Shown here one piece after another: positions 53,728-61,198 of a stretch of DNA of 64,000 nucleotides. The notes under the pieces are model-generated. The model saw only the letters and a program-made list of their open reading frames with translations, was not told the DNA's origin and did not search any database. Origin of the DNA: Natribaculum breve (GTDB lineage Archaea; Halobacteriota; Halobacteria; Halobacteriales; Natrialbaceae); the NCBI RefSeq assembly GCF_023008585.1, contig NZ_CP095390.1:1240001-1304000 (forward strand). The letters are read 5' to 3'. Each line of letters opens with the position of its first letter. Within the stretch, counting starts at the first letter, position 1. The position numbers and the translations under genes were made by a program.

Positions 53728-53800
53728 TAGTCCCGGGCGGATTCGAACCGCCGTCAGCGGCTCCAAAGGCCGCTATGATTGGCCACTACACCACGGGACT
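53728..53800 (-). tRNA. trnQ: tRNA-Gln (anticodon TTG)
   Basis: Folds as a 73-base cloverleaf: acceptor AGTCCCG / CGGGACT with discriminator A, D arm with GTGTAGTGGCCAATC, anticodon stem GCGGC/GCCGC with loop CTTTGGA (anticodon TTG, Gln), and T arm GGCGGTTCGAATCCGCC. No intron. No CCA encoded. A TATA-like CACTATTG box (53830-53837) lies about 30 bases upstream. Confidence 0.95.
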
Positions 53801-54047
53801 CCGTACGTCCGGCTTGGTCCAGGGAACACAATAGTGTTACTTTTCGGACCGAGGGCGAACGGAGACCTGCCCCGCTTCGGAACGTCGACGACAGCACCTG
53901 TACAGCGTGACGCCGCCACTCGGCCAGGACGGACGACACTGTCTCACCTCACCCCTCGTTCGTCTGGCCACCAGTGCCTCGACGACCCGATCGCGACAGA
54001 CGTTCGTCTGACTGACTTTCATTACCCACGACGATGTGTCTCGAGAC

Positions 54048-54395
54048 ATGCCACGGACGCCTCTCGAGCGACACCTCGGCGCGTCACCGTCGGCGTCACC
54101 GGTCACCGCCGCGTTGTTCGTCGCGGGTGTACTGATGTTCGCAAGCGGGGTCGCCGCTGCGCTCGTGACGGCGTCGCCGGCAGTGACGGCGCTGTACTAC
54201 ACCTCGACGGCCGTGGTCGTCGCCGTGACGTGGACGCGTGGCCTCCTCACGCTCGCCAGGCGTTCCGACGAGCGAGCGAAACTGCAACGTCACGCGCTCG
54301 AGTCGAGTACCCGCCGGAGCCGCTGGCGAGCACGGCTCGCGCGATTCGTCGAGCGGGCGACGGCGCCGTTCACTCGAGAGCGGGAACGGCTGTAG
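54048..54395 (+). CDS. Small two-TM membrane protein with basic tail
   Basis: A 115-residue protein with two hydrophobic helices (about residues 17-38 and 45-65) and an Arg-rich C-terminal 45 residues (RRSDERAKLQRHALESSTRR). No family recognised. ATG 54048 is preferred; an in-frame GTG lies 12 bases upstream. Just across the tRNA from the accessory region. Confidence 0.6.
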   Translation: MPRTPLERHLGASPSASPVTAALFVAGVLMFASGVAAALVTASPAVTALYYTSTAVVVAVTWTRGLLTLARRSDERAKLQRHALESSTRRSRWRARLARFVERATAPFTRERERL

Positions 54396-54558
54396 GTTCG
54401 CTCGTCACTGCGAGGCCCGCTGGGGCGTCAGGAGCGTTACGCACTGAATACCGGGTGACGGGACCGTCGTGCGGTGCTATCGTCGGTCGCGCCGAGACGG
54501 GCGGTACGTACTCGATAACTATAGTTGCACCGCCGTATTGGCCAGGTAGAACGTGCCA

Positions 54559-54738
54559 ATGACGATCACTCGTCGCTTACAGCGGTTGTTCGGAGGCCAT
54601 ACCACCGGCGAGCTCTACGAGTGTCGAAACTGTGGGAAGGGGTACGAACTGAACAGGCAGGCGTGTGTGCACTGTGGCTCCTTCCGGATCGAACGCTCGA
54701 GCTACGACGACCTCGTGTCGGTCGATCAGTCGGCCTGA
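54559..54738 (+). CDS. Small zinc-ribbon protein
   Basis: A 59-residue protein with two CxxC pairs, YECRNCGKGYEL and ACVHCGSFRIE, typical of rubredoxin-like or zinc-ribbon small haloarchaeal proteins. Function unknown. ATG 54559; a GTG two codons earlier is possible. Its 3' end overlaps the convergent DtxR gene by 13 bases. Confidence 0.75.
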   Translation: MTITRRLQRLFGGHTTGELYECRNCGKGYELNRQACVHCGSFRIERSSYDDLVSVDQSA

Positions 54739-55160
54739 TTGCCGACCTCGAGTTCGAGGTACTCACAGCAGTCGGCGTCGGCGTCGAAACAGTCCGGACA
54801 CTCCGCCCGGCGGTCGATGATCGTATCGAGGCGCTCGGCGACGGTGTCGTCGATGACGCTCTCGAGTGCGCGTGCTTCCTCCCGGAACCGTTCGACCTCG
54901 AGGACGTTCGCGAGAAACCGCTCGATGATACAGTACGTCTGGAGTGCGTTGTGAGCGCGCTCGAGGCCCTCGTCGGTCAGCGTCGCACCCTTGTACTTCT
55001 CGTGTTCGACGAGTCCCCGCTCCTCGAGTTTGCCGACCATCTCGTTGACGCTCGCCGGACTCACCTCGAGCATGTCCGCGAGCGTGCCCGTCGACGCCGG
55101 TCCGTCTTCGATCCGCTGTGCGAGGTAGACCGCCTTGAGGTATTGATCTGCCGTATTCAC
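54726..55160 (-). CDS. DtxR-family metal-dependent transcriptional regulator
   Basis: A 144-residue protein: N-terminal winged helix (NTADQYLKAVYLAQRIEDGP, then TLADMLEVSPASVNEMVGKL) and a dimerization/metal-binding domain with Cys and His-type ligands (ERFLANVLEVERFREEAR, CPDCFDADADCCEYLELE). DtxR/MntR/IdeR homologues repress iron or manganese uptake and storage genes when metal is bound. The ferritin-like gene lies just upstream on the same strand, suggesting iron control. Confidence 0.9.
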   Translation of the reverse strand: MNTADQYLKAVYLAQRIEDGPASTGTLADMLEVSPASVNEMVGKLEERGLVEHEKYKGATLTDEGLERAHNALQTYCIIERFLANVLEVERFREEARALESVIDDTVAERLDTIIDRRAECPDCFDADADCCEYLELEVGNQAD

Positions 55161-55206
55161 GCCTGACCACCCGTGTGTGTCGTCACGTCGCCGTTCGCTG
55201 CCCCGT

Positions 55207-55701
55207 TCATGCTCGCCGCTCCATGACGTCGGTCACGTCTTCGACGCCCTCCTTTTCCTCCTCGCGAATCGCTCGAAGCGTCTCGAGGACCCGGTCGCGA
55301 TCGACGGCGAACTCCCCGTCGGAGGCTTCGATCGCCTCGATCAGGTCGTCGTAGAACTTGTAGGCAGTCTCTTCGTTACAGAGCTGGTCGTAGAGGACGC
55401 CGTCCGTGTCCTCGGGTGCGCCGTAGCGGGCGTCGACCAGTTGGTTGATGTCCTCGTAGGAAACCGTCTCGGCGTCGAGCTCGTCGATCAGCGCCTCGAG
55501 ACGCTCGCGGTGGTCGGCCGACTCGTCGGCGGCCTCGGCGAGCAGCTCTCGCACCTCCTCGTCGATCGCCTCCCGTTCGGCTGCGGGCAGCGACTCGAGG
55601 TGGTGGGCGGCGCGTGACTCGACGACCTCTTCCAGCACGACTCCGATCTGGAGGAGTCGCGTGAGTTGGTGGTCGCTCGAGACGCGCTGTCCCAGACTCA
55701 T
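55207..55701 (-). CDS. Ferritin-like/rubrerythrin-like diiron protein
   Basis: A 164-residue four-helix bundle. Paired carboxylates appear in LEEVVESRAAHHLESL, DHRERLEALIDEL, CNEETAYKFYDDLIEAI and REEEKEGVEDVTDV, consistent with a diiron ferritin-like site. It would store or oxidise iron or act in peroxide detoxification. It precedes the DtxR-type regulator in the same operon, a common iron-homeostasis pairing. Confidence 0.82.
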   Translation of the reverse strand: MSLGQRVSSDHQLTRLLQIGVVLEEVVESRAAHHLESLPAAEREAIDEEVRELLAEAADESADHRERLEALIDELDAETVSYEDINQLVDARYGAPEDTDGVLYDQLCNEETAYKFYDDLIEAIEASDGEFAVDRDRVLETLRAIREEEKEGVEDVTDVMERRA

Positions 55702-55881
55702 ATCACGTTCTCTGGGGCGACGATACTTAACGGTCCCTACTCTGTAGCCAGTCTGTGGGCCACCACGGCAGCTCGGGCCGACGGTCGACGACTCAGAACG
55801 ACGGGTGCGAGTGCGAGTCAGTGCCGGGGCACCCGTGACCCGCCTTTCGGTTCCTCCGGTCAGCGGTCGCAGCCATCGGAA

Positions 55882-56943
55882 TTACTCCTCACTGTCGAAC
55901 GTCCAGACGCGAGCGCCGTCGCCGCCGCCGATGGCGTCGACCTGCCTGAGCGCCGCTTTGATACAGCGCCACCAGCCGTCAGCGGTGTCGTACCCCGCTG
56001 GATACTCCTCGTAGAGCGCGTCGACGACCTGGGACTTGCGGGCCCGCCCGCAGTCGCGAAGGTACGCGATCGCGTGTCCGGCGGCCTCTCGGCGCCGCTC
56101 GACGACGTCTTCCGAGCGGCCGGGGATCGACAGCGAGTCGAGGTCGACCACGTCCTCACCGAGGCGAACGTCGGAAGCCGCGAGATCCGTCCTAGAGCTG
56201 TACTCGAGGCCCGTCTGGACGTCGCGGTCGAGCCGTTTTCGCGTCTTCGCGACGGCACGTCGGGACAGTTCGTCGAGGCGGTCGACCTCGACGGTGCCGA
56301 GGACGCCGGCGTCCTCGGCGATGGGATCGTCCTGGATCCGCGCGATGCGCTCCGGAGAGAGGTTCGATTCGATCTGTTCGTCGGCCCGGTCGCTCGCTGG
56401 CTCGTCCGCATCGAGGCGGTCGTCCGCTGACTCCGCTCCGTCGCCCGGGTTCGTTCGAGCGCCCTCGGCGTGCTCGTCGGCGGTCGAACGGGCCGTCGGA
56501 CCCTGTCGGACCGTCGTCTGGGGTGAGCCGCGGACCTGGACGGTCGGATCGCTTCGCGACTGCCGCCAGCCGCCATCCGAATTCGCCACGGCACCGGAGC
56601 CGGTCACACCGCTGCCCGACGGCGATGACGGCTCCGTGTGAGTCGCCGTCGGCGAACCGTCCGACCGATCCGGTTCGGACGCCGCCGACGGAGGGGCGTC
56701 TTCGTCTTCCGTCTGGGCCTCGTCGTCGAATTCGCCGACCGCCGCGAGGCGAGCCTCGAGTTGCGCGATCCGCTCGCGGTAGGCGGCGAGCAGGCCGTCC
56801 AGGTCGCTGCCTTCGTCGATCGATGCGCGGTGCTCGACGATCCAGCTGACGTACGCGGACCGGCTCTCGAAGCCAAGCAGTGCGCGCTCGCGTTCTAACT
56901 CCTCGACCGTCTCGTCGTCAAGTTCGACGGGGATCGCCCGCAT
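55882..56943 (-). CDS. Ribbon-helix-helix-like regulator with long acidic linker
   Basis: A 353-residue protein. The first 45 residues (MRAIPVELDDETVEELERERALLGFES) look like a ribbon-helix-helix DNA-binding domain followed by a coil. Residues 70-190 are a disordered acidic/Ser-rich linker. The C-terminal 90 residues (AIAYLRDCGRARKSQVVDAL, then WWRCIKAALRQVDAIGGGDG) are a winged-helix-like domain. Possibly a regulator for the neighbouring Suf genes, but direct evidence is absent. Confidence 0.65.
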   Translation of the reverse strand: MRAIPVELDDETVEELERERALLGFESRSAYVSWIVEHRASIDEGSDLDGLLAAYRERIAQLEARLAAVGEFDDEAQTEDEDAPPSAASEPDRSDGSPTATHTEPSSPSGSGVTGSGAVANSDGGWRQSRSDPTVQVRGSPQTTVRQGPTARSTADEHAEGARTNPGDGAESADDRLDADEPASDRADEQIESNLSPERIARIQDDPIAEDAGVLGTVEVDRLDELSRRAVAKTRKRLDRDVQTGLEYSSRTDLAASDVRLGEDVVDLDSLSIPGRSEDVVERRREAAGHAIAYLRDCGRARKSQVVDALYEEYPAGYDTADGWWRCIKAALRQVDAIGGGDGARVWTFDSEE

Positions 56944-57090
56944 CGATACGTCGTACCGCGTCCCCCTACAAAAAACGACAGTAGACGCGTGACAGACGAG
57001 ACGTGAGCGAAGTACTCGTCGCCCGAGTCGCCGTCGAAGAGAAGCAAAGAGAAGAACCGAGTTCCGAAACGGTCCGGAAAGGCGAAGTCG

Positions 57091-58305
57091 TTACTCGCGC
57101 AGCCGGGCCTGGATCAGCTCCTCGAGGTCGTCGCGGAGTTCCTCGACTTCGATCTCCTCCAGGACGGGAACGAAGAAGCCCTCGACGAGCATGTTTCGCG
57201 CCAGTTCGGGTGTGATACCGCGGGAGGTCATGTACAGCAGGTCCTCCTGGTCGATCTGGCCGACGGTCGCCGAGTGGCTCGCCTCGGTGTCGTGGTTGTT
57301 GATGATGAGCTTCGGCGAGGCGTCGGCTTCAGACTCGTCGGAGAGCATCAGCGTGTTCTCGCGCTGGTACGAACTCGTGTCCCAGGCGTCTTTCCCGACG
57401 TCCTGGACGCCCTCGTAGACCGAGCGGGCGGTGTCGTCGGTGACGCCGCGAGTGACCAGATCCGCGGTCGTGTGCTCGGCGCGGTGCCAGACCTTCACGT
57501 CGAGGTCGAAGTGCTGGTCGTCGTGGCCGAAGAACGCACCGACGATCTGGGTCTCCGAGCCGTCGCCGACGAGTTCGGTCGAGGTCTCGGTCTTCGTCAG
57601 ACGGGAGCCGATGTTGCCCTCGACGAAGTTGACGGTCGCGTACGTGTCGGCGACGCCGCGTTTGACGGTGAAGTCGTAGGTCCCCTCCGAGAGGTTCTGG
57701 AGACTCCCGTACTGGACGTAGCTGTTCTCTCCGGCGACGATCTCGACGACGCCGCTGTAGTAGCGTTCGCCGTCGACGTCCTCGGAGCCCGTCGCCTGAC
57801 GCTCCAGGATCGTCACCGAACTCGACTCCTCGGTGACGACGAGCGTGTAGTTGAACAGCGAGCGGGAGTTCATCTCCGTGCGGATCGTCACGTCCTCGGC
57901 GTCGACGCCCTCGGGGACGTAGATCACGGTCCCGGTGGAAAACAGCGCCGTCGAGAGCGCCGTGAGGTAGTTCTCCTGGGGGTCGACCGTCGAGCCGAAG
58001 TGCTCGCGAACGAGGTCTTCGTGCTCGGCGATCGCCTCGCTCCACGGAAGGACCTCGACCTCGTCGGGACCGACCTGGTCTTTCTCCTCGGCGGCGTCGA
58101 GCGGGTCGACCAGCGTCTCGAAGTCGAGGTCGTGAAGGTTCGTCCAGTCACGACCCGGCGTCCGGATGACGTCGGGCATGTCGAGCTCGGCGAGCGCCTC
58201 GAGCGCCTCGAGACGGGTCTCTAGGAGCCACTCGGGCTCGTCGAGACCACTGCTGATCTCGCGTACCTGTTCGTCCGTCAGATTTGCGTGTACCTGCGTG
58301 CTCAT
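57091..58305 (-). CDS. sufD: Fe-S cluster scaffold subunit SufD
   Basis: A 404-residue beta-helix protein of the SufB/SufD family; it lacks the active Cys of SufB but shares the parallel beta-roll pattern (EIVAGENSYVQYGSLQNLSE) and the C-terminal helical part ending DLEELIQARL. SufB, SufC and SufD form the SufBCD scaffold assembling Fe-S clusters. The order on the minus strand is sufC, sufB, sufD, with 61 and 14 bases between genes, so one operon. Confidence 0.93.
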   Translation of the reverse strand: MSTQVHANLTDEQVREISSGLDEPEWLLETRLEALEALAELDMPDVIRTPGRDWTNLHDLDFETLVDPLDAAEEKDQVGPDEVEVLPWSEAIAEHEDLVREHFGSTVDPQENYLTALSTALFSTGTVIYVPEGVDAEDVTIRTEMNSRSLFNYTLVVTEESSSVTILERQATGSEDVDGERYYSGVVEIVAGENSYVQYGSLQNLSEGTYDFTVKRGVADTYATVNFVEGNIGSRLTKTETSTELVGDGSETQIVGAFFGHDDQHFDLDVKVWHRAEHTTADLVTRGVTDDTARSVYEGVQDVGKDAWDTSSYQRENTLMLSDESEADASPKLIINNHDTEASHSATVGQIDQEDLLYMTSRGITPELARNMLVEGFFVPVLEEIEVEELRDDLEELIQARLRE

Positions 58306-58319
58306 GTGTCGTCTCGGGA

Positions 58320-59750
58320 TTATCCGAGGCTTCCCTCCATCTCGAGTTCGATCAAGCGATTCAGTTCGACCGCGTACTCGATGGGCAGTTCCTCCGTGAT
58401 CGGCTCGATGAAGCCGGCGACGATCATCTTCTTGGCGTCGTCGTCGTCCAGTCCACGCGACTGGAGGTAGAAGATGTCCTCGTCGCCGATCTTGCCGACG
58501 GTCGCCTCGTGTGCGACGTCGACTTTCGACTCCTCGATCTCCATGTACGGCATGGTGTCCGACGTGGATTCGTTGTCGAACATCAGCGCGTCACACTCGA
58601 CGGCAGTCGAGGAGTCCTCGGCACCGTCGGCGATGTGGACGAGGCCGCGGTAGTTGGTGCGGCCGCCGTCTTTGGAGATCGACTTGGACTCGATCGTCGA
58701 CTTCGTGTTCGGCGCGTTGTGGTAGACCTTCGCGCCGGTGTCGATGTCCTGACCCTCGCCGGCGAAAGCGATGGTGATGTGGGTGTCGGTCGCGCCGCGA
58801 CCCTTGAGGATCGAGCACGGGTAGAGCATGGTCGCCTTCGAGCCCATCGAGCCCGAGACCCACTCCATCGTCCCGTTCTCCTCGACGATGGCGCGTTTGG
58901 TGTTGAGGTTGAACGTGTTCTTCGACCAGTTTTGCACCGTCGAGTACTGGACGTGAGCGTCTTCCTTGACGAAGACCTCGACGCCACCGGAGTGGAGGTT
59001 GTGGGTGCCGTACCGGGGCGCAGAACAGCCCTCGATGTAGTGAACCTCGGAGCCGGGTTCGGCGACGATGAGCGTGTGCTCGAACTGGCCCATCCCCTCG
59101 GAGTTCATCCGGAAGTACGCCTGGACTGGCATCTCGACGGTCACGTCTTCGGGGACGTAGACGAACGAGCCGCCGGACCAGACGGCACCGTGGAGCGCGG
59201 CGAACTTGTTGTCGCTCGGGGGGACGCAGGTCGTCATGAAGTGTTCCTTGACGATCTCGGGGTGCTCCTTGACCGCCTGGTCCATGTTCATGAAGATGAC
59301 GCCCTTCTCCTCCCACTGTTCTTGCATGTTCTGGTAGACGATCTCGGACTCGTACTGGGCGCCAACGCCCGAGAGCGCGTTCTTCTCCGCCTCCGGAATG
59401 CCGAGTTTGTCGAACGTGTCTTTGATCTCGTCGGGCAGTTCCGTCCAGTCGTCGACGCCTTCGCGCTTGTCGACGTCCGGGCGGATGTAGGGGACGATCT
59501 CCTCGATGTCGAGTTCGGAGAGATCCGGCTGGCCCGGCCAGCCCGTCGGCATCGGCATGTTCTGATACTGCTTGAGCGCACGCAGGCGGCGCTCGAGCAT
59601 CCATTCGGGCTCGTCTTTGTCCTCGGAGATCATACGGATGACCTCCTCGGTCAGTCCCTTCTCGGACTTGACCGCGGCGCGCTGTTCTTTCTTGAACTCG
59701 AAGCGGGCCTCGGTGTCGGTTTCCTTGAGGTGGTCTTGTTCGGAACTCAT
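58320..59750 (-). CDS. sufB: Fe-S cluster scaffold subunit SufB
   Basis: A 476-residue core SufB. Recognisable are the N-terminal helices (EEVIRMISEDKDEPEWMLERR), MMQEQWEEKGVIFMNMDQAV-type helices, the beta-roll with HYIEGCSAPRYGTHNLHSGG, and the C-terminal end. The Cys in the HYIEGC segment is the probable nascent-cluster site. It precedes sufD. Confidence 0.95.
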   Translation of the reverse strand: MSSEQDHLKETDTEARFEFKKEQRAAVKSEKGLTEEVIRMISEDKDEPEWMLERRLRALKQYQNMPMPTGWPGQPDLSELDIEEIVPYIRPDVDKREGVDDWTELPDEIKDTFDKLGIPEAEKNALSGVGAQYESEIVYQNMQEQWEEKGVIFMNMDQAVKEHPEIVKEHFMTTCVPPSDNKFAALHGAVWSGGSFVYVPEDVTVEMPVQAYFRMNSEGMGQFEHTLIVAEPGSEVHYIEGCSAPRYGTHNLHSGGVEVFVKEDAHVQYSTVQNWSKNTFNLNTKRAIVEENGTMEWVSGSMGSKATMLYPCSILKGRGATDTHITIAFAGEGQDIDTGAKVYHNAPNTKSTIESKSISKDGGRTNYRGLVHIADGAEDSSTAVECDALMFDNESTSDTMPYMEIEESKVDVAHEATVGKIGDEDIFYLQSRGLDDDDAKKMIVAGFIEPITEELPIEYAVELNRLIELEMEGSLG

Positions 59751-59811
59751 GATGTTTCGTAGTTCTGGTTTACGTCTGTAGGGTCTTTAGGGTTTGTCTA
59801 GCTAGATCCGG

Positions 59812-60726
59812 TTACGCGGCCTCGTAGACCTCTTCGCGGACCCAGTCGTACCCCTTGTCCTCGAGCTTCTCGGCCAGGTCGGCGTCGCCGCTCATGACGA
59901 CTTCACCGTCGAGCATGATGTGGACGCGGTCGGGTTCGACGTAGTCGAGGATGCGCTGGTAGTGGGTGATCTGCAGGATGCCCGTCCCCTGTTCGTCGCG
60001 AAGGGCGTTGATGCCCGTCGAGACGTCCTGGAGGCGGTCGATGTCGAGCCCGGAGTCGATCTCGTCTAAGACGGCGATCGACGGCTCGAGGATCGCAGCC
60101 TGAAGCACCTCGTTTTGCTTCTTCTCGCCGCCCGAGAAGCCGGCGTTGAGGTAGCGCTGGGCGAACTTCTCGTCCATGTCCAGTTGCTCCATCTTCTCGC
60201 GGAGGATCTCCTGGAACTCGGCGACGCCGATCTCGCCCTCGTCGGCGGGGCCTTCCATCGGCGAGGTCTCGTAGCCTTCGTCCTCTTCGTCTTCGGCTGC
60301 TTCCTCCTCGTCTTCCTCGAAGAGTTCTTCGCGCTCTTCGATCTTCGCGTTCAGCGCCGTCCGGAGGAAGTTCGTCATCGTGACGCCCTCGATCTCGACG
60401 GGATACTGGAATCCGAGGAAGATCCCGAGTGCGGCGCGTTCGTTGGGCTCGAGGTCGAGCACGCTCCAGGTCCGCATGTCCTCGGGAATCTCGACGTCCT
60501 CGCCGAACTCGTCTTCCTCGAGGTGGACCAGGACCTCGCCGTCGGTTACGTCGTAGGCGGGGTGGCCGGCGATGACCTTCGCCGTCGTCGACTTACCCGA
60601 GCCGTTCGGACCCATCAGGGCGTGGATCTCGCCCGACTCGACCTCGAGGTCGACGCCACGAAGGATCTTCTCTCCACCGTCCTCTGCGACTTCCGCGTGC
60701 AAGTTCTTGAGTTCGAGACGTGCCAT
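59812..60726 (-). CDS. sufC: SufC Fe-S assembly ATPase with acidic insert
   Basis: A 304-residue ABC-type ATPase of the Suf complex. Walker A is MGPNGSGKSTTAKVI (about residues 37-51), signature GFSGGEKKQNEV, Walker B SIAVLDEIDSGLD. An unusual run of 25 mostly acidic residues (EEDEEEAAEDEEDEG) at about 135-165 is inserted in the helical domain, absent from bacterial SufC, a halophilic signature. First gene of the suf operon; an AT-rich palindrome lies about 90 bases upstream. Confidence 0.95.
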   Translation of the reverse strand: MARLELKNLHAEVAEDGGEKILRGVDLEVESGEIHALMGPNGSGKSTTAKVIAGHPAYDVTDGEVLVHLEEDEFGEDVEIPEDMRTWSVLDLEPNERAALGIFLGFQYPVEIEGVTMTNFLRTALNAKIEEREELFEEDEEEAAEDEEDEGYETSPMEGPADEGEIGVAEFQEILREKMEQLDMDEKFAQRYLNAGFSGGEKKQNEVLQAAILEPSIAVLDEIDSGLDIDRLQDVSTGINALRDEQGTGILQITHYQRILDYVEPDRVHIMLDGEVVMSGDADLAEKLEDKGYDWVREEVYEAA

Positions 60727-61198
60727 AGTACTCTGTCGTCTAAACGGTGGGTCGTATGACTGATAACGGTTTCGTATCCGGATGTATCCAGTGCTGAATG
60801 GAGAAGGATATTTTTCTAAATAGAAAATCTGTTATAGAGTTCTTCGAACTATCGATCGTCGATCCGTCACGGATACGCGACGTAACGTCCGGCCGATATT
60901 GCCAGTACGTCGGGTTTCAGGGCCTGGCGGGTGAAAACGCGAGAAAGAGAACCGTCGTATCACGACGCGAAAACGAGTCCGAATGCGATGACGTAACCGA
61001 ATTCAGTTCCGGCTCGACGACTGATACGGACCGCTGCCCGTCCGTCCCGCAGCGACCGCCCGACAGGACGCGGTCGCTGTGGCAAAGAGAGACAGCAGAC
61101 CGTACGACACGGCAACGTCGTAACGCCGGTTGGACGGCAGTCTCGACACGTCCGCGAACTGTCCGCGGTTACGCCGGAAATCTGGACGACCGGCAGTG
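60727..61198. other. Intergenic region upstream of the suf operon
   Basis: Holds the suf promoter and a TTTTCTA / TAGAAAA palindrome (see separate entry). The part from about 60900 to 61198 has no ORF with support, and no terminator-like hairpin for polB was found. Confidence 0.5.
60812..60827. promoter_or_regulatory. AT-rich palindrome upstream of sufC, candidate operator
   Basis: TTTTCTA-AA-TAGAAAA is a perfect 7-bp inverted repeat with a 2-base centre, 86-101 bases upstream of the sufC ATG. It is exceptional in a GC-rich genome and could bind a dimeric metal or redox regulator such as the DtxR-like protein encoded 6 kb away. The link is inference. Confidence 0.5.
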
